DNA from: Maricaulis sp965242785
GTDB lineage: Bacteria; Pseudomonadota; Alphaproteobacteria; Caulobacterales; Maricaulaceae
Assembly (NCBI GenBank): GCA_965242785.1
Contig: CBDETA010000004.1
Coordinates: 186,001 to 250,000 of the forward strand
DNA length: 64,000 nt
Direction: 5' to 3'
Position numbers and translations under genes: made by a program
Notes under the pieces: generated by a model
Told to the model about the DNA's origin: nothing
What the model saw: only the letters and a program-made list of their open reading frames with translations
Database searches by the model: none
Shown here: piece after piece, positions 18,661 to 27,927 of the stretch
Position numbering within the stretch: the first letter of the stretch is position 1
Layout of the letters: each line of letters opens with the position of its first letter

Positions 18661-20481
18661 ATGTCACCACCGCTTCTCACGCTTCAGGGCATCCACCTGA
18701 CTTTCGGCGTCACGCCGCTGCTCGACGGGGCCGACCTGCAGGTTGGCGAGGGTGAGCGTCTGTGCCTGGTCGGGCGCAACGGCTCGGGCAAGTCAACCCT
18801 GATGAAGGTCGCGGCCGGCCTGGTGGAAGCGGACCAGGGTGACCGCTTCGTCCACCCTGGCGCGACCGTGCGCTATCTGGAGCAGGAACCGGACCTGGCC
18901 GGCTTTGCCACCGTGCGCGACTATGTCGTCGCCGGTCTGGCGCCGGGGGACATGGACTACCGGGCCGACTATCTGCTGGAGCAGCTGGGCCTGACCGGGC
19001 AGGAGAAGCCCGAGGTGATTTCCGGCGGCGAGGCACGCCGGGCCGCGCTGGCCCGGGCGATGGCGCCGGATCCCGACATCCTGATGCTGGACGAGCCGAC
19101 CAACCATCTCGACCTGCCGGCCATCGAATGGCTGGAGAGCGAGCTGGCGCATTGCCGCTCGGCGCTGGTGCTGATCTCGCACGACCGGCGCTTCCTGGAG
19201 AACCTGACCAAGAAAACGCTGTGGCTGGACCGCGGCCGGACGCGGCTTCTGGACAAGGGCTTTGGCGGGTTCGAGGCCTGGCGCGACGAGGTGTTCGAGC
19301 AGGAGCAGGAAGAGCTGCACAAGCTGGACCGCAAGATTGTGCGCGAGGAGGACTGGCTGCGCTATGGCGTCACCGCACGGCGCAAACGCAATGTGCGGCG
19401 GCTGGGCGAGCTGCAGGACCTCAAGCGCCAGCGGGCCGAGCACCGCGGACCGCAGGGTCAGGTCAAGCTGGAAGCCACTGAGGCGCAGGACAGCGGCAAG
19501 CTGGTGGCCGAGGCGAAGGCGATCAGCCTGGCCTTTGGCGACCGGACGATCGTGAAGGACTTCTCCACCAAGATCGCCCGCCGGGCCCGGATCGGCCTGG
19601 TCGGTCCCAATGGTGCGGGCAAGACGACGCTGTTGAACCTGCTCACGGGCCAGCACCAGCCCGACGCGGGCGAGGTCCGCCTGGGCACCAAGCTGGAGAT
19701 TGCCAGCCTGGACCAGAAGCGCATTGCCCTGAAGCCGGACTGGACCCTGTCCGAAGCCCTGACCCAGGGCGGCGGCAACCAGGTCGAGGTCGGCGGCAAA
19801 ACCAAGCACGTCATGGCCTACATGAAGGATTTCCTGTTCCCGCCGGAACAGGCCAACACGCCCGTGCATGTGTTGTCTGGGGGTGAAAAGGCGCGGCTGA
19901 TGCTGGCGCGGGCCCTGGCGCTGCCGTCCAATCTTCTGGTGCTGGACGAGCCGACGAATGATCTGGATCTGGAAACCCTGGACCTGCTGCAGGGCCTGAT
20001 CGACGAGTATGCCGGCACGGTCTTCCTGGTCTCGCACGACCGGGACTTTCTCGACCGTGTGTGCACCAGCGTCATCGTGTCGGAGGGCGAAGGCCGCTGG
20101 ACGGAATATGCCGGCGGCTATTCCGACATGCTGGCCCAGCGTGGTCGGGGCGTGTCGCAAGCCGACAAGACGGTCGCAAAAACCGCCAAGCCTGCTGCGG
20201 CCGCAACGCCCAAGCCTGTCTCGGAAGCCAAGCCGGAACGCAAGCGCATGGCGAACAAGGATCGCTATGCGCTGGAGCGCCTGCCCGGTGAGATCGAGGC
20301 CTTGGGCACGAAGATCGCCGGTCTGGAACAGCAGATGGCCGATCCCGGACTGTTCAGCGACAGCGCCAAATTCGCGCAGGTGTCGCAGCAGCTGGCAGAC
20401 GCCATGGCCGAACGCGAGGCCAAGGAAGACCAGTGGCTGGAGCTGGAAGCCCTGCGCGAGGAGATCGAAGGCGGCGCCTGA
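18661..20481 (+). CDS. uup: ABC-F family ATPase, Uup-like
   Basis: 606-residue protein with two ABC cassettes and no membrane domain, the ABC-F plan; such proteins act at the ribosome or on DNA rather than in transport. The first cassette has GRNGSGKST and SGGEARRAALARAM; the second has GPNGAGKTT and LSGGEKARLMLARALA, with LDEPTNHLDL and LDEPTNDLDL Walker B motifs. A charged coiled-coil C-terminal tail (about 535-606, rich in Lys/Glu) is typical of Uup. Start choice is uncertain: the GTG at 18625 has GAGG seven bases upstream, while the ATG at 18661 fits the usual N-terminus. Confidence 0.88.
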   Translation: MSPPLLTLQGIHLTFGVTPLLDGADLQVGEGERLCLVGRNGSGKSTLMKVAAGLVEADQGDRFVHPGATVRYLEQEPDLAGFATVRDYVVAGLAPGDMDYRADYLLEQLGLTGQEKPEVISGGEARRAALARAMAPDPDILMLDEPTNHLDLPAIEWLESELAHCRSALVLISHDRRFLENLTKKTLWLDRGRTRLLDKGFGGFEAWRDEVFEQEQEELHKLDRKIVREEDWLRYGVTARRKRNVRRLGELQDLKRQRAEHRGPQGQVKLEATEAQDSGKLVAEAKAISLAFGDRTIVKDFSTKIARRARIGLVGPNGAGKTTLLNLLTGQHQPDAGEVRLGTKLEIASLDQKRIALKPDWTLSEALTQGGGNQVEVGGKTKHVMAYMKDFLFPPEQANTPVHVLSGGEKARLMLARALALPSNLLVLDEPTNDLDLETLDLLQGLIDEYAGTVFLVSHDRDFLDRVCTSVIVSEGEGRWTEYAGGYSDMLAQRGRGVSQADKTVAKTAKPAAAATPKPVSEAKPERKRMANKDRYALERLPGEIEALGTKIAGLEQQMADPGLFSDSAKFAQVSQQLADAMAEREAKEDQWLELEALREEIEGGA

Positions 20482-20492
20482 ACGCCGCCTTC
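20467..20492 (+). terminator. Stem-loop overlapping the uup stop
   Basis: Perfect 10-bp inverted repeat (GAAGGCGGCG and complement) around a 6-nt loop that includes the uup stop codon. There is no T-tract. It sits between convergent uup and the M14 peptidase gene and may act on both. Confidence 0.6.
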
Positions 20493-20510
20493 AGGAAACA
20501 ATACCCGCCG

Positions 20511-23168
20511 CTAGCGGAAAGCCCGTGAACGGGACGGGCCCAGGATCACGGCATTGAGCAGCAAGAGGTCGAGCCCGTCCAGATAGGCTCGCGTGGTCGG
20601 CGACTGGGTGAAGGCCACCACCTGGCCCGAACCATAGGATTGCGACAGCACGAAGGGCTTGAAGGCCAGCTGGTCGGCGTATTCCTCCCAGAGATAGCCA
20701 CCGGCCACCAGCTGGTCCCGGGCGGCAAAGCGGATCGCCGTGTCGGCATCATCCATCGCCACAGGGGCATAGATGTCCGAACCCGTGACCAGGGCCGCGG
20801 CGCCGTCATCATAGCCGGCCGACATCCAGGCATTGGCATTGGCGACGAGATTGACCAGCGCGCCCGGCGAGGAGTCCGGCATGGCACCGGCCTCGGCTTC
20901 GGCCGCCTGCATCTCGGCCGGATTGGCCAGGACCGAACCGTCGATCACCGAACCGGAGGCACCACCACCGTCACGCGGGGAGTTTGCGGCGCGCTCACGC
21001 TGGGCCGGGATCATCCCCGTGTCACTGTCGGCAAGCCAGCGCGTCGCCGAGCCCAGGCCGACCACGACGCCGCCATTGCGGGCGAAAGTCTGGATGGCGG
21101 TGCGACCGGAACTGCCCAGCGCTTCACCCAGCCCCCATTGCTCCGGCAGGATCAGCACGTCATAGCGGTCCAGATCGGCCCGGCTGACCGTGCCGGTGCG
21201 GATCACAGCCACCGGGATCCCATAGCGGCGTTCCAGCACGAAACGGGTCGGGCCGGCCGAGAGCGGGCTGACACCCTCATCCCACAGCATGGCCACGTTG
21301 GGAGCCCGCAGGGTGTGGAAATTATCCGAGCCCGGATTCGGTCCCTCATCGACCCAGCTGGTGGCCATGCCCTCGTAGTGGGCACCGATCTCGGCCGCCA
21401 GGCGCGTAATCAGGCTGTCCAGCTCGGCCGGAGCGGAATGGCGCGGCACCACGACGCTGCCCCGCGGGAAGCGGCGGTCGCCGATGCGGAACTCCAGATT
21501 GGTGGTGCGCATCGGCACCCCCTCTCGGGCGAGCGCCGCGACCAGTGCCGCCTGGCCAGCATCCGACCAGGGAATGGCATAACCCCACTCGGCGGAATGA
21601 TCGCTGGTGATGCGGGCAATCGGCATTTCCTCGTTCACCACACTGCCCGTCACGGCCGGTGCCCGGCGGCAATAGGTGGCATCGACATCGCTCATCAGCG
21701 GCAGCGACCAGGCGGTCACGTCATAGAGTTCGTGATCCAGGCCGGCAGCCCGTCGACGTTCCTGCTCGACCATGAAATCGGCCGGCAGATCGGTGGTGGG
21801 GTCCAGAAGCGTGCGCGCCAGGCGACCGGAGGGCTGGTCATAGCGGACCAGGAAGGCGCCATCCGCAAAGCGCGCACCGCAGGCACTGGTACCCGGCGCG
21901 AGCCGCGTGACGGTGATGTCCTGGGCGGCCAGATTGCGCGCCAGGCGCTCGGCGCCCCAGCGATTGGACGCCAGGTCGAGCAGGACAGCCTGGTTCTCAC
22001 CCTCGCCGCCCGCTGCGGCCGTGCGGCGGAAAGAAACAAAGTCACGCAGGAAGCGCTCGCGGTTCTCGGCCACGGCCTGGGCGGTGGAAACGCTGGCGAC
22101 GAAATGCTGTTCGACGCCTTCGCCATAGGTCAGGAGCGAGCCATCTCGGCGGCGCCAGACAAGGCCGCGCGAGGAGGCCTGCTCATAGGTCATGGCGACG
22201 GCACCCTGCATGGTCGGCCACATGTCGCCATAGCCGGGATAGAAGGCGTCGAAGACCTCGCGGGTGTAGAAGTCATAGCCGAAACGGTCGAACCAGCGGC
22301 CATTATTGCGACCGATCAGGTCCTGGGCCGAACGCTGGGAGTTCTGGATGTTCGGATTGAACGGCTCGGCCGAAGGCGCAAAGAAATAATAGCTGTCGCC
22401 GCCCATTTCATGCGCATCGACCACCACGACAGGACGCCAGTCGAGGATGGCGGCGACCCGGCCCCGGGTTTCCGGCTGGGTGCGGGCAAACCAGTCGCGG
22501 TTGAGATCGAAAAGATAATGATTATAGCGCCCACCCGGCCAGGGCTGGTCGTGTTCGGCGGTAAAGCGATCCTCGCTCGGCTCCAGCCCGCGCGCGGCGG
22601 TGAAGGACTGGACGAAGCGGTTGCGGCCATCGGGGTTCTGGGTCGGGTCGATGACGACGATCGTATTGGCCAGAATGGTGTCGACCACCGGGTCATCCTG
22701 GGCGGCGAGCAAATGATAGGCGGTGCGGATGCCGGCATCGGTGGAGGAAATCTCGTCGCCATGGACGCCATAGGACAGCCAGACGACGGCGGGCAGGTCG
22801 GCAATGATGCCATTGACGGCCTCGGCGGAGAGGCCGACCGGATTGGCCAGCTGCTGCAGGTCGGCCTGGACCTCGTCGAGCCGGGCCATGATCTCGGGTC
22901 GGGCGATCACGGCATAGACCAGCGGTCGACCTTCCCAGCTACGGGCATACTCGAAAACGCGGATCCGCTCCGGCGCGGCTTCGGCCAGGGTGTAGAGATA
23001 GTCGACGGCGGCCTCGGGCGGCGTGATCTCGGCCCCGAAGGCATAGCCGAAGGTGGCTTCGGCGTCGGGAATATCGGGGTCATAGCGGGTCTGGAAGGGC
23101 GAAGTCTGGGCCACGGCCAAGCCAAAACCCGCAAGTGTGGCACAAACCGCCAGAACCAAAGTGCGCAT
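20511..23168 (-). CDS. Secreted M14-family zinc carboxypeptidase-like protein
   Basis: 885-residue exported metallopeptidase. A signal peptide (MRTLVLAVCATLAGFGLAVA) is followed by the peptidase domain: zinc ligands H136 and E139 in VHGDE, an Arg/Asn substrate motif in NPDGRNRFV, and the third-ligand His in VVVDAHEMGGDSYYF. The C-terminal 300 residues look like the class-I-amidotransferase-like domain that accompanies long M14 proteins (RYDVLILPEQWGLGEAL, GGVVVGLGSATRWL). It probably degrades peptides in the periplasm or outside the cell. It faces uup tail to tail, and its start is 77 bp from the stop of the alkylsulfatase gene upstream, so the two could share a transcript. Confidence 0.87.
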   Translation of the reverse strand: MRTLVLAVCATLAGFGLAVAQTSPFQTRYDPDIPDAEATFGYAFGAEITPPEAAVDYLYTLAEAAPERIRVFEYARSWEGRPLVYAVIARPEIMARLDEVQADLQQLANPVGLSAEAVNGIIADLPAVVWLSYGVHGDEISSTDAGIRTAYHLLAAQDDPVVDTILANTIVVIDPTQNPDGRNRFVQSFTAARGLEPSEDRFTAEHDQPWPGGRYNHYLFDLNRDWFARTQPETRGRVAAILDWRPVVVVDAHEMGGDSYYFFAPSAEPFNPNIQNSQRSAQDLIGRNNGRWFDRFGYDFYTREVFDAFYPGYGDMWPTMQGAVAMTYEQASSRGLVWRRRDGSLLTYGEGVEQHFVASVSTAQAVAENRERFLRDFVSFRRTAAAGGEGENQAVLLDLASNRWGAERLARNLAAQDITVTRLAPGTSACGARFADGAFLVRYDQPSGRLARTLLDPTTDLPADFMVEQERRRAAGLDHELYDVTAWSLPLMSDVDATYCRRAPAVTGSVVNEEMPIARITSDHSAEWGYAIPWSDAGQAALVAALAREGVPMRTTNLEFRIGDRRFPRGSVVVPRHSAPAELDSLITRLAAEIGAHYEGMATSWVDEGPNPGSDNFHTLRAPNVAMLWDEGVSPLSAGPTRFVLERRYGIPVAVIRTGTVSRADLDRYDVLILPEQWGLGEALGSSGRTAIQTFARNGGVVVGLGSATRWLADSDTGMIPAQRERAANSPRDGGGASGSVIDGSVLANPAEMQAAEAEAGAMPDSSPGALVNLVANANAWMSAGYDDGAAALVTGSDIYAPVAMDDADTAIRFAARDQLVAGGYLWEEYADQLAFKPFVLSQSYGSGQVVAFTQSPTTRAYLDGLDLLLLNAVILGPSRSRAFR

Positions 23169-23245
23169 CAGGAAACCCCCAGGATCAGACTGGCGCCCAA
23201 TTAATCAGGTTTTTCGTCCGGCGCAAAAGCCTGATCACGGGAAAT

Positions 23246-25252
23246 TCAGGGGGTTACGATGGCAAAGCCCGGCTCGGGCTGCTCCAGCAGGGCAAAGAAA
23301 CCGTAGAGCGCCCGTCTGTCGCCTTCGACGGCGAATTCCCCGGACGCGACCATATCCAGCAGACCTGCCTCCTGGCGCAGCAGGCGCATCCAGAATGCCC
23401 GTGTCAGCCTCACCGTGGCATCCGCACCGGCCACTGGATCGCGCCGCGCGTGATGAAGCACACCATTGGACAGGGAGATGACATGGGTTTCACCGATATC
23501 GGTGAAGACGAAATTGAGCACACGATCCTGTTCGGCCGCCCTGATCCCGTCCAGCCGTGTCGCCATCGCCGCGAAGAACATGTCCAGCGGGATGGCATCG
23601 AGAATGTCGGCGCCAGCCTCCATGGCGTCCTCGCGGACGATGCCGTGTCGCAGCTCGCGCGCGCCGGTCAGATAGACATCACGCCAGGGCGCCGATTCCG
23701 CGACATAGCCGAGCTGTTCATAGGCCCTGGCCAGAAGATCGCGCGCCGCAACGCTGTCCGGTTCGGCAAAGACCGCGTGCTGGGCCAGCTCCGCCGCCCA
23801 GCGGGCGTCCCCGGCATCCAGCGCCGTGCCGGCCTGTTCCAGCACGGCGTCCAGACCGCCCATGGCTGTCACATAACGCCCGGCCGCCTGGGTTCGCGGG
23901 AGCGGGTCGAGATGGGCCGGCACGCCATCATACCAGCCGAAATAGCGCTGATAGACGGCCCGGGCATTGTGGCGGACGGTGCCATAATAGCCGCGGACCG
24001 CGAACCTGTCCGCGAGGCTTTCGGGCAGTTCCAGCGTCTCGGCGATTTCGTCCGGAGTCAGTCCGCGCGCGGCCAGGCGCAGGGTCTGGTCGTGGATGTA
24101 TTTGTAGGCATCGCGCTGGGCGACCAGAAAATCCTGGACCTCCGCCTCACCCCAGAGCGGCCAGTGATGGGAGTTGAACATCACCGAGGCGCGGCCCTCG
24201 ATCATGGATCGGGCCTCTTCGATGCCCGACGACCAGGCCAGGGCGTCCCGCACCTGGGCCCCGCGCAGGGTGTAGAGATTGTGCAGGTTTCGCGAGACCA
24301 GTTCGGCGCCGCACCAGGCGGCCAGATCTGGAAAGAGGATGGTCAGCTCGGCCGGGGCCTCGGTGTCGGGCGCGTACTGGAACTCCATGCGCACGCCGTC
24401 GATCTCCAGCGTCTGGCCGGTGCGGTCGATAAGGATGGTGGGCTCGGCAATCGTGTGGGTGCCCAGGGCCGGATGCTTGCCCAGGCCCGATCCGACATGG
24501 CCGCGCGCCGTGCGCGGCAACGGGGCTCCGTACATGTATTCGGCGCGCCGGCCCATGACGATGCCGGCCAGGACATTCTCACTGACCGCGGCTTCCATGA
24601 AGCCCGCCGGGGCGATGACAGGGACATCGCCCGTCTCCAGCGCGTCCGACAACGCCCCGACACCGCCGAAATGGTCGATATGGCTGTGGGTGAAGATCAC
24701 GGCAGAAATCGGTCGCGGCCCCAGTTCGCGCTCAACCAGATCGAGTGCGGCGCGCGCAGTTTCTACCGAGGTCAGGGGGTCGATGATGATCCAGCCTTCA
24801 TCGCCGGCGACAACCGACAGGTTGGCAAGATCATAGCCCCTCACCTGCCAGATGCCGGGCACGACCTCGAACAGACCGTGCAGGCTGTTGAGCTGTGCCT
24901 GCCGCCACAGGCTGGGATTGACGCTGGGCGGCGCATCACTGGCAAGAAAATCATAAGCCTGGCTCTGCCAGACGGGCCGGCCGTCGGCAGTACGGATATC
25001 CAGCCGATCCTCCCGGGCCACCAGGCCGCGTCGAGCCAGTTCCAGATCGGTCGTCGGCTGCGCAGCGAGCCATTGCGTGATCTGCGCATTGCGCCGGGCC
25101 GTCGCTCGTGAGGCGCGATGGGCGCCGTCTGCATCGATCTCGACGGAGGAGTCTTCCACCTCCGTCAGCGGTTCCGGTTCAGGAGCGCAGGACACGAGCA
25201 GGGCTGCCAGCGAAAGACCGAGCATCCGGCGGGATTGCGACCAAGAACCCAT
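23246..25252 (-). CDS. SdsA-type alkylsulfatase (metallo-beta-lactamase fold), predicted lipoprotein
   Basis: 668-residue alkyl sulfatase that would hydrolyse sulfate esters such as SDS to alcohol and sulfate. The binuclear zinc motif is H189-S-H-I-D-H194 in FTHSHIDHFGGVG; other family blocks are GAPLPRTARGHVGSGLGK, FNSHHWPLWG and a C-terminal SCP2-like domain (about 540-668). With the start at 25252 (GGAGAAAA directly upstream) the N-terminus is a short signal with lipobox LLVSC, so the enzyme should be lipid-anchored in the periplasm. A sulfotransferase gene at 46-48 kb also touches sulfate esters but is not linked. The 143-bp region upstream is shared with the divergent crp-like gene. Confidence 0.88.
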   Translation of the reverse strand: MGSWSQSRRMLGLSLAALLVSCAPEPEPLTEVEDSSVEIDADGAHRASRATARRNAQITQWLAAQPTTDLELARRGLVAREDRLDIRTADGRPVWQSQAYDFLASDAPPSVNPSLWRQAQLNSLHGLFEVVPGIWQVRGYDLANLSVVAGDEGWIIIDPLTSVETARAALDLVERELGPRPISAVIFTHSHIDHFGGVGALSDALETGDVPVIAPAGFMEAAVSENVLAGIVMGRRAEYMYGAPLPRTARGHVGSGLGKHPALGTHTIAEPTILIDRTGQTLEIDGVRMEFQYAPDTEAPAELTILFPDLAAWCGAELVSRNLHNLYTLRGAQVRDALAWSSGIEEARSMIEGRASVMFNSHHWPLWGEAEVQDFLVAQRDAYKYIHDQTLRLAARGLTPDEIAETLELPESLADRFAVRGYYGTVRHNARAVYQRYFGWYDGVPAHLDPLPRTQAAGRYVTAMGGLDAVLEQAGTALDAGDARWAAELAQHAVFAEPDSVAARDLLARAYEQLGYVAESAPWRDVYLTGARELRHGIVREDAMEAGADILDAIPLDMFFAAMATRLDGIRAAEQDRVLNFVFTDIGETHVISLSNGVLHHARRDPVAGADATVRLTRAFWMRLLRQEAGLLDMVASGEFAVEGDRRALYGFFALLEQPEPGFAIVTP

Positions 25253-25395
25253 TTTTCTCCCCTGAACGGTGTTTACCAACTCTAGCCCCGCAATTCGCGA
25301 TTGGCGATTATGGAGAAACCGGCAATGATTCCGATTCAGTAACCAGTTGCATGCCCCAATCCGGCACGAGGCCGCATCAGGAGGAGGGTCGGTGA

Positions 25396-26082
25396 ATGGC
25401 GAGTGACGAAGCCTGGACGATGTCCCTGGATGCTCTGGGCATTGATGACGAAGCCGCCCGGCAGGCCGTGATGGCCGCGGCGGACGTACGCAGCTTCAAT
25501 GCAGGCTCGGCGATTATCGCCCAGGATGATCAGGATGATCACGCCTATATCCTGCTGGAAGGTGCGGTTCGCGTTGTGTTGTTGTCGGAAGGCGGACAGG
25601 AAATCTGGCTGGACTGGCTGGGGGCTGGAACGATCTTCGGCGAAATGGCGGCGTTGACCGGCAAGCCGCGGACATCCGAGATTGTCGCGGAGACAGATTG
25701 TCGTCTGGCCGCGATCTCGGGCGAGGCACTGTTTGAACTGATGCGCCGGCATGGCGATGTGGGACTGTCGATCTCGCGTATCCTGGCGACCCGGATCCAC
25801 CACACAACGCAGCGCATGTTCGAATTGTCGGCGCTGTCGGCCCCGGGCCGGATTTATGCGGAATTGCTGCGCATGTCCGAACCCTCGGGCGCTGATTCAA
25901 CCCGCCGCACGATCCGCCGCGCTCCGTCGATGACCGAACTGGCCCGGCGCGTGAACACGACGCGCGAGACCACATCCCGAACCGTCAACGATCTGGAACG
26001 CCGCGGCTTGCTGAAGCGGCGGGAGAAGGCCTTCGAACTGGTCGATCCGGACCTATTGAGCCGGATGCTGGGTTCGAGCTGA
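25396..26082 (+). CDS. Crp/Fnr-family transcriptional regulator, Crp-like
   Basis: 228-residue regulator with an N-terminal cyclic-nucleotide-binding beta-roll (about 20-135) and a C-terminal winged helix (about 170-220). The phosphate-binding cassette reads FGEMAALTGKPRTSE, keeping the Gly-Glu and Arg-Thr positions used for cAMP by E. coli CRP. The recognition helix TTRETTSRTVNDLE keeps the Arg-Glu-Thr-x-x-Arg set that reads GTGA half-sites. It lacks the N-terminal cysteine cluster of FNR. A strong GGAGGAGGG precedes the ATG. Its last 30 bp overlap, tail to tail, the cyclase-like gene on the other strand. A matching site at 31036-31051 suggests it may act on the TIR operon (inference). Confidence 0.9.
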   Translation: MASDEAWTMSLDALGIDDEAARQAVMAAADVRSFNAGSAIIAQDDQDDHAYILLEGAVRVVLLSEGGQEIWLDWLGAGTIFGEMAALTGKPRTSEIVAETDCRLAAISGEALFELMRRHGDVGLSISRILATRIHHTTQRMFELSALSAPGRIYAELLRMSEPSGADSTRRTIRRAPSMTELARRVNTTRETTSRTVNDLERRGLLKRREKAFELVDPDLLSRMLGSS

Positions 26083-27891
26083 GTGCTGACGGCCCGCGGC
26101 CAGTGAGCCCGGCGCAACAGCGCGCAGGGCGTACAGCGGCATGTCGGGCAGGAATGGGTCGATCTCGGTCAGCCCGACATATTCGCAGCGGAAGCCGTCT
26201 TCCCCGGTCATGGCCAGCCTTGCAGCGAACATTTCGCTGACAAAGATCGACCCGGGCACGGTCACACCCTCAATCCGCGCAGCGATCGCGACCTGGCTGC
26301 CAAAGGGCGAGATGCGCTTCTGGATCGGGTCCATTCCCTCATGCACCGGCCCGCAATGACCCGCGATGCGCAAGCCAAGACTGAGCGGCAGGCCAAGCGT
26401 CTCAAGATCAATGCGGGCGAAAGCCTGGCGCAGGATGACGGCAGCACGGGCGGCTTCGGACACTGTCTCGAAGGCCAGGAACAAGCCATCCCCCCAGCTG
26501 TCAGCATAGACCGGCGCCTCGTCGAGGCTGGAACAGACTTCGGCAAGCCGGCCCAGCACATGCCGGACGAAGTCCGGAATGCGATCGTCCGGTACGGTGG
26601 AAGAGCCGCGGACGTCCAGGAACAGCATGGCTCTCAGAGCCGGGTTGAAACCGTCACGGCCGCAGGCCTCGGGCAGTTCAGCCCGTCCGACCGGATCGTG
26701 TGGCCGACTGAAAGGAATGATGCATTGCGGTGAGCCGGTTTCGCGCCAGACCTGAGCATCCCGCCCGGTCCCGAAGGCCCCGGCGACCGATTTTCGATCC
26801 TGCACGAGAAGCTGGACGGGGCGGGTCGCCAACACATCCGCACGGATTCGGGTCAGGCCCATGGCGACCGAGCTGGCGTGATTGACGCTGAGCTGGGACA
26901 TCAGCTGGCGGTCGGAGGTGACCTCGACAATGTCCGCGGCGCGGTCGAGGCAGGCTTCGCAGCGTCGCACCCAGTCCTGACCGAAGGGACGGACCGAGGT
27001 GTCGATGAAGACCGACACCGGCACAGGCAGGACGATGGTCAGCGGCCGCCCGGCCCCCAGGGCCGATTCGCAGACGACAATGTCCGAACCGGCGGCGATG
27101 GCGCCATAGAGCTGGCCGATATTTTCCTGCTCGAGAAGATCAGCCACGGTTTTCTTGAGATCGGCCTCGTGTTGGGGCGGCAGCCCGCCTCGGCGGCTCT
27201 CGGCGCGAAAAATATGGCCGGCGAAATGCGCGGGCCGGGGCGGTTCCAGGCTCTTCAGCCAGGTCTCGGCGACACCCTGGGCGCGGGACACCAGCCGCAA
27301 TTGGCGCAGCGTGGTGGCGTGGGCCATGAAATTCTCCCGGTCGCAGGCCAGCGCGCCGCGCAGGGCCATGTTGGCCGCGCCCAGCTGGCCGAGCAGGAGA
27401 TAGGCCTCGGCTTCGGATGCGCGCTGATAGTAGGCGGCTTCCGGATCAGACGAGAGCGGCTCCTGGCAAGCCGTCAGAACCGCTCGCGCCAGGGCCCGGG
27501 CGCGGTCATGATCACCGGCCAGGCTGAACATGGTGGCCGCATTGATGCCGGGATAATGCCCACCGGTCTGATCGAACACGCCGGCATATTTCTCCGCCGC
27601 AGCCCGGGCGCGGGGCACAAACTCCGCTTCACCGCTTTCAAAGGCGATGGCCTTGAGCAGCCTTGCCCCCAGGGCCAGGCAATCCTCGTCATGCCGGGCC
27701 TCGGCGAGACGGAAACGTTGGTAGTCGGCTTCGGCCCGCTCCAGCGCCCCGGAGCGGATCAGACAAAGCACGGCACGGTGACGCAGCCAGAGATCGTCCG
27801 GATTGGCGCGCAGCGCCTCCACGCACAGATCGTAGGCCCGGGCCAGGTCACCCCGCTTGAACCGTTTGGCGATACTGTCCCTTTGCCCCAT
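26053..27891 (-). CDS. TPR / SLOG-like / class III nucleotide-cyclase-like protein
   Basis: 612 residues in three parts. Residues 1-210 are TPR-like helices (RGDLARAYDLCVEALRANPDD). Residues 255-330 (QLYGAIAAGSDIVVCESAL, then IVLPVPVSVFIDTSVRPFG) look like the SLOG-type nucleotide-binding domain found in TPR-cyclase conflict and signalling proteins. Residues 420-600 are a class III cyclase fold: metal-binding Asp in LFLDVRG and WGDGLFLAF are kept, but the purine/transition-state segment usually written GD-VN-AAR reads GSQVAIAARIEG, losing the Asp and Asn. It may be a weak, altered or purely sensory cyclase. It is the last gene of the TIR operon (36 bp after the 204-aa gene) and overlaps crp by 30 bp. 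Confidence 0.75.
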   Translation of the reverse strand: MGQRDSIAKRFKRGDLARAYDLCVEALRANPDDLWLRHRAVLCLIRSGALERAEADYQRFRLAEARHDEDCLALGARLLKAIAFESGEAEFVPRARAAAEKYAGVFDQTGGHYPGINAATMFSLAGDHDRARALARAVLTACQEPLSSDPEAAYYQRASEAEAYLLLGQLGAANMALRGALACDRENFMAHATTLRQLRLVSRAQGVAETWLKSLEPPRPAHFAGHIFRAESRRGGLPPQHEADLKKTVADLLEQENIGQLYGAIAAGSDIVVCESALGAGRPLTIVLPVPVSVFIDTSVRPFGQDWVRRCEACLDRAADIVEVTSDRQLMSQLSVNHASSVAMGLTRIRADVLATRPVQLLVQDRKSVAGAFGTGRDAQVWRETGSPQCIIPFSRPHDPVGRAELPEACGRDGFNPALRAMLFLDVRGSSTVPDDRIPDFVRHVLGRLAEVCSSLDEAPVYADSWGDGLFLAFETVSEAARAAVILRQAFARIDLETLGLPLSLGLRIAGHCGPVHEGMDPIQKRISPFGSQVAIAARIEGVTVPGSIFVSEMFAARLAMTGEDGFRCEYVGLTEIDPFLPDMPLYALRAVAPGSLAAGRQHSARTQHPAQ

Positions 27892-27927
27892 CCGCGCCCC
27901 GGAAACCTGTCAGGTGCGGCTACAGTA

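Noticed and set aside
20640..23204. Long plus-strand frame opposite the M14 peptidase
   Set aside because: Same mirror effect; translation is low-complexity and the minus strand has a signal peptide and zinc motif.
25396..26082. Calling the regulator an oxygen-sensing FNR
   Set aside because: It lacks the N-terminal cysteine cluster and has a CRP-type nucleotide pocket.
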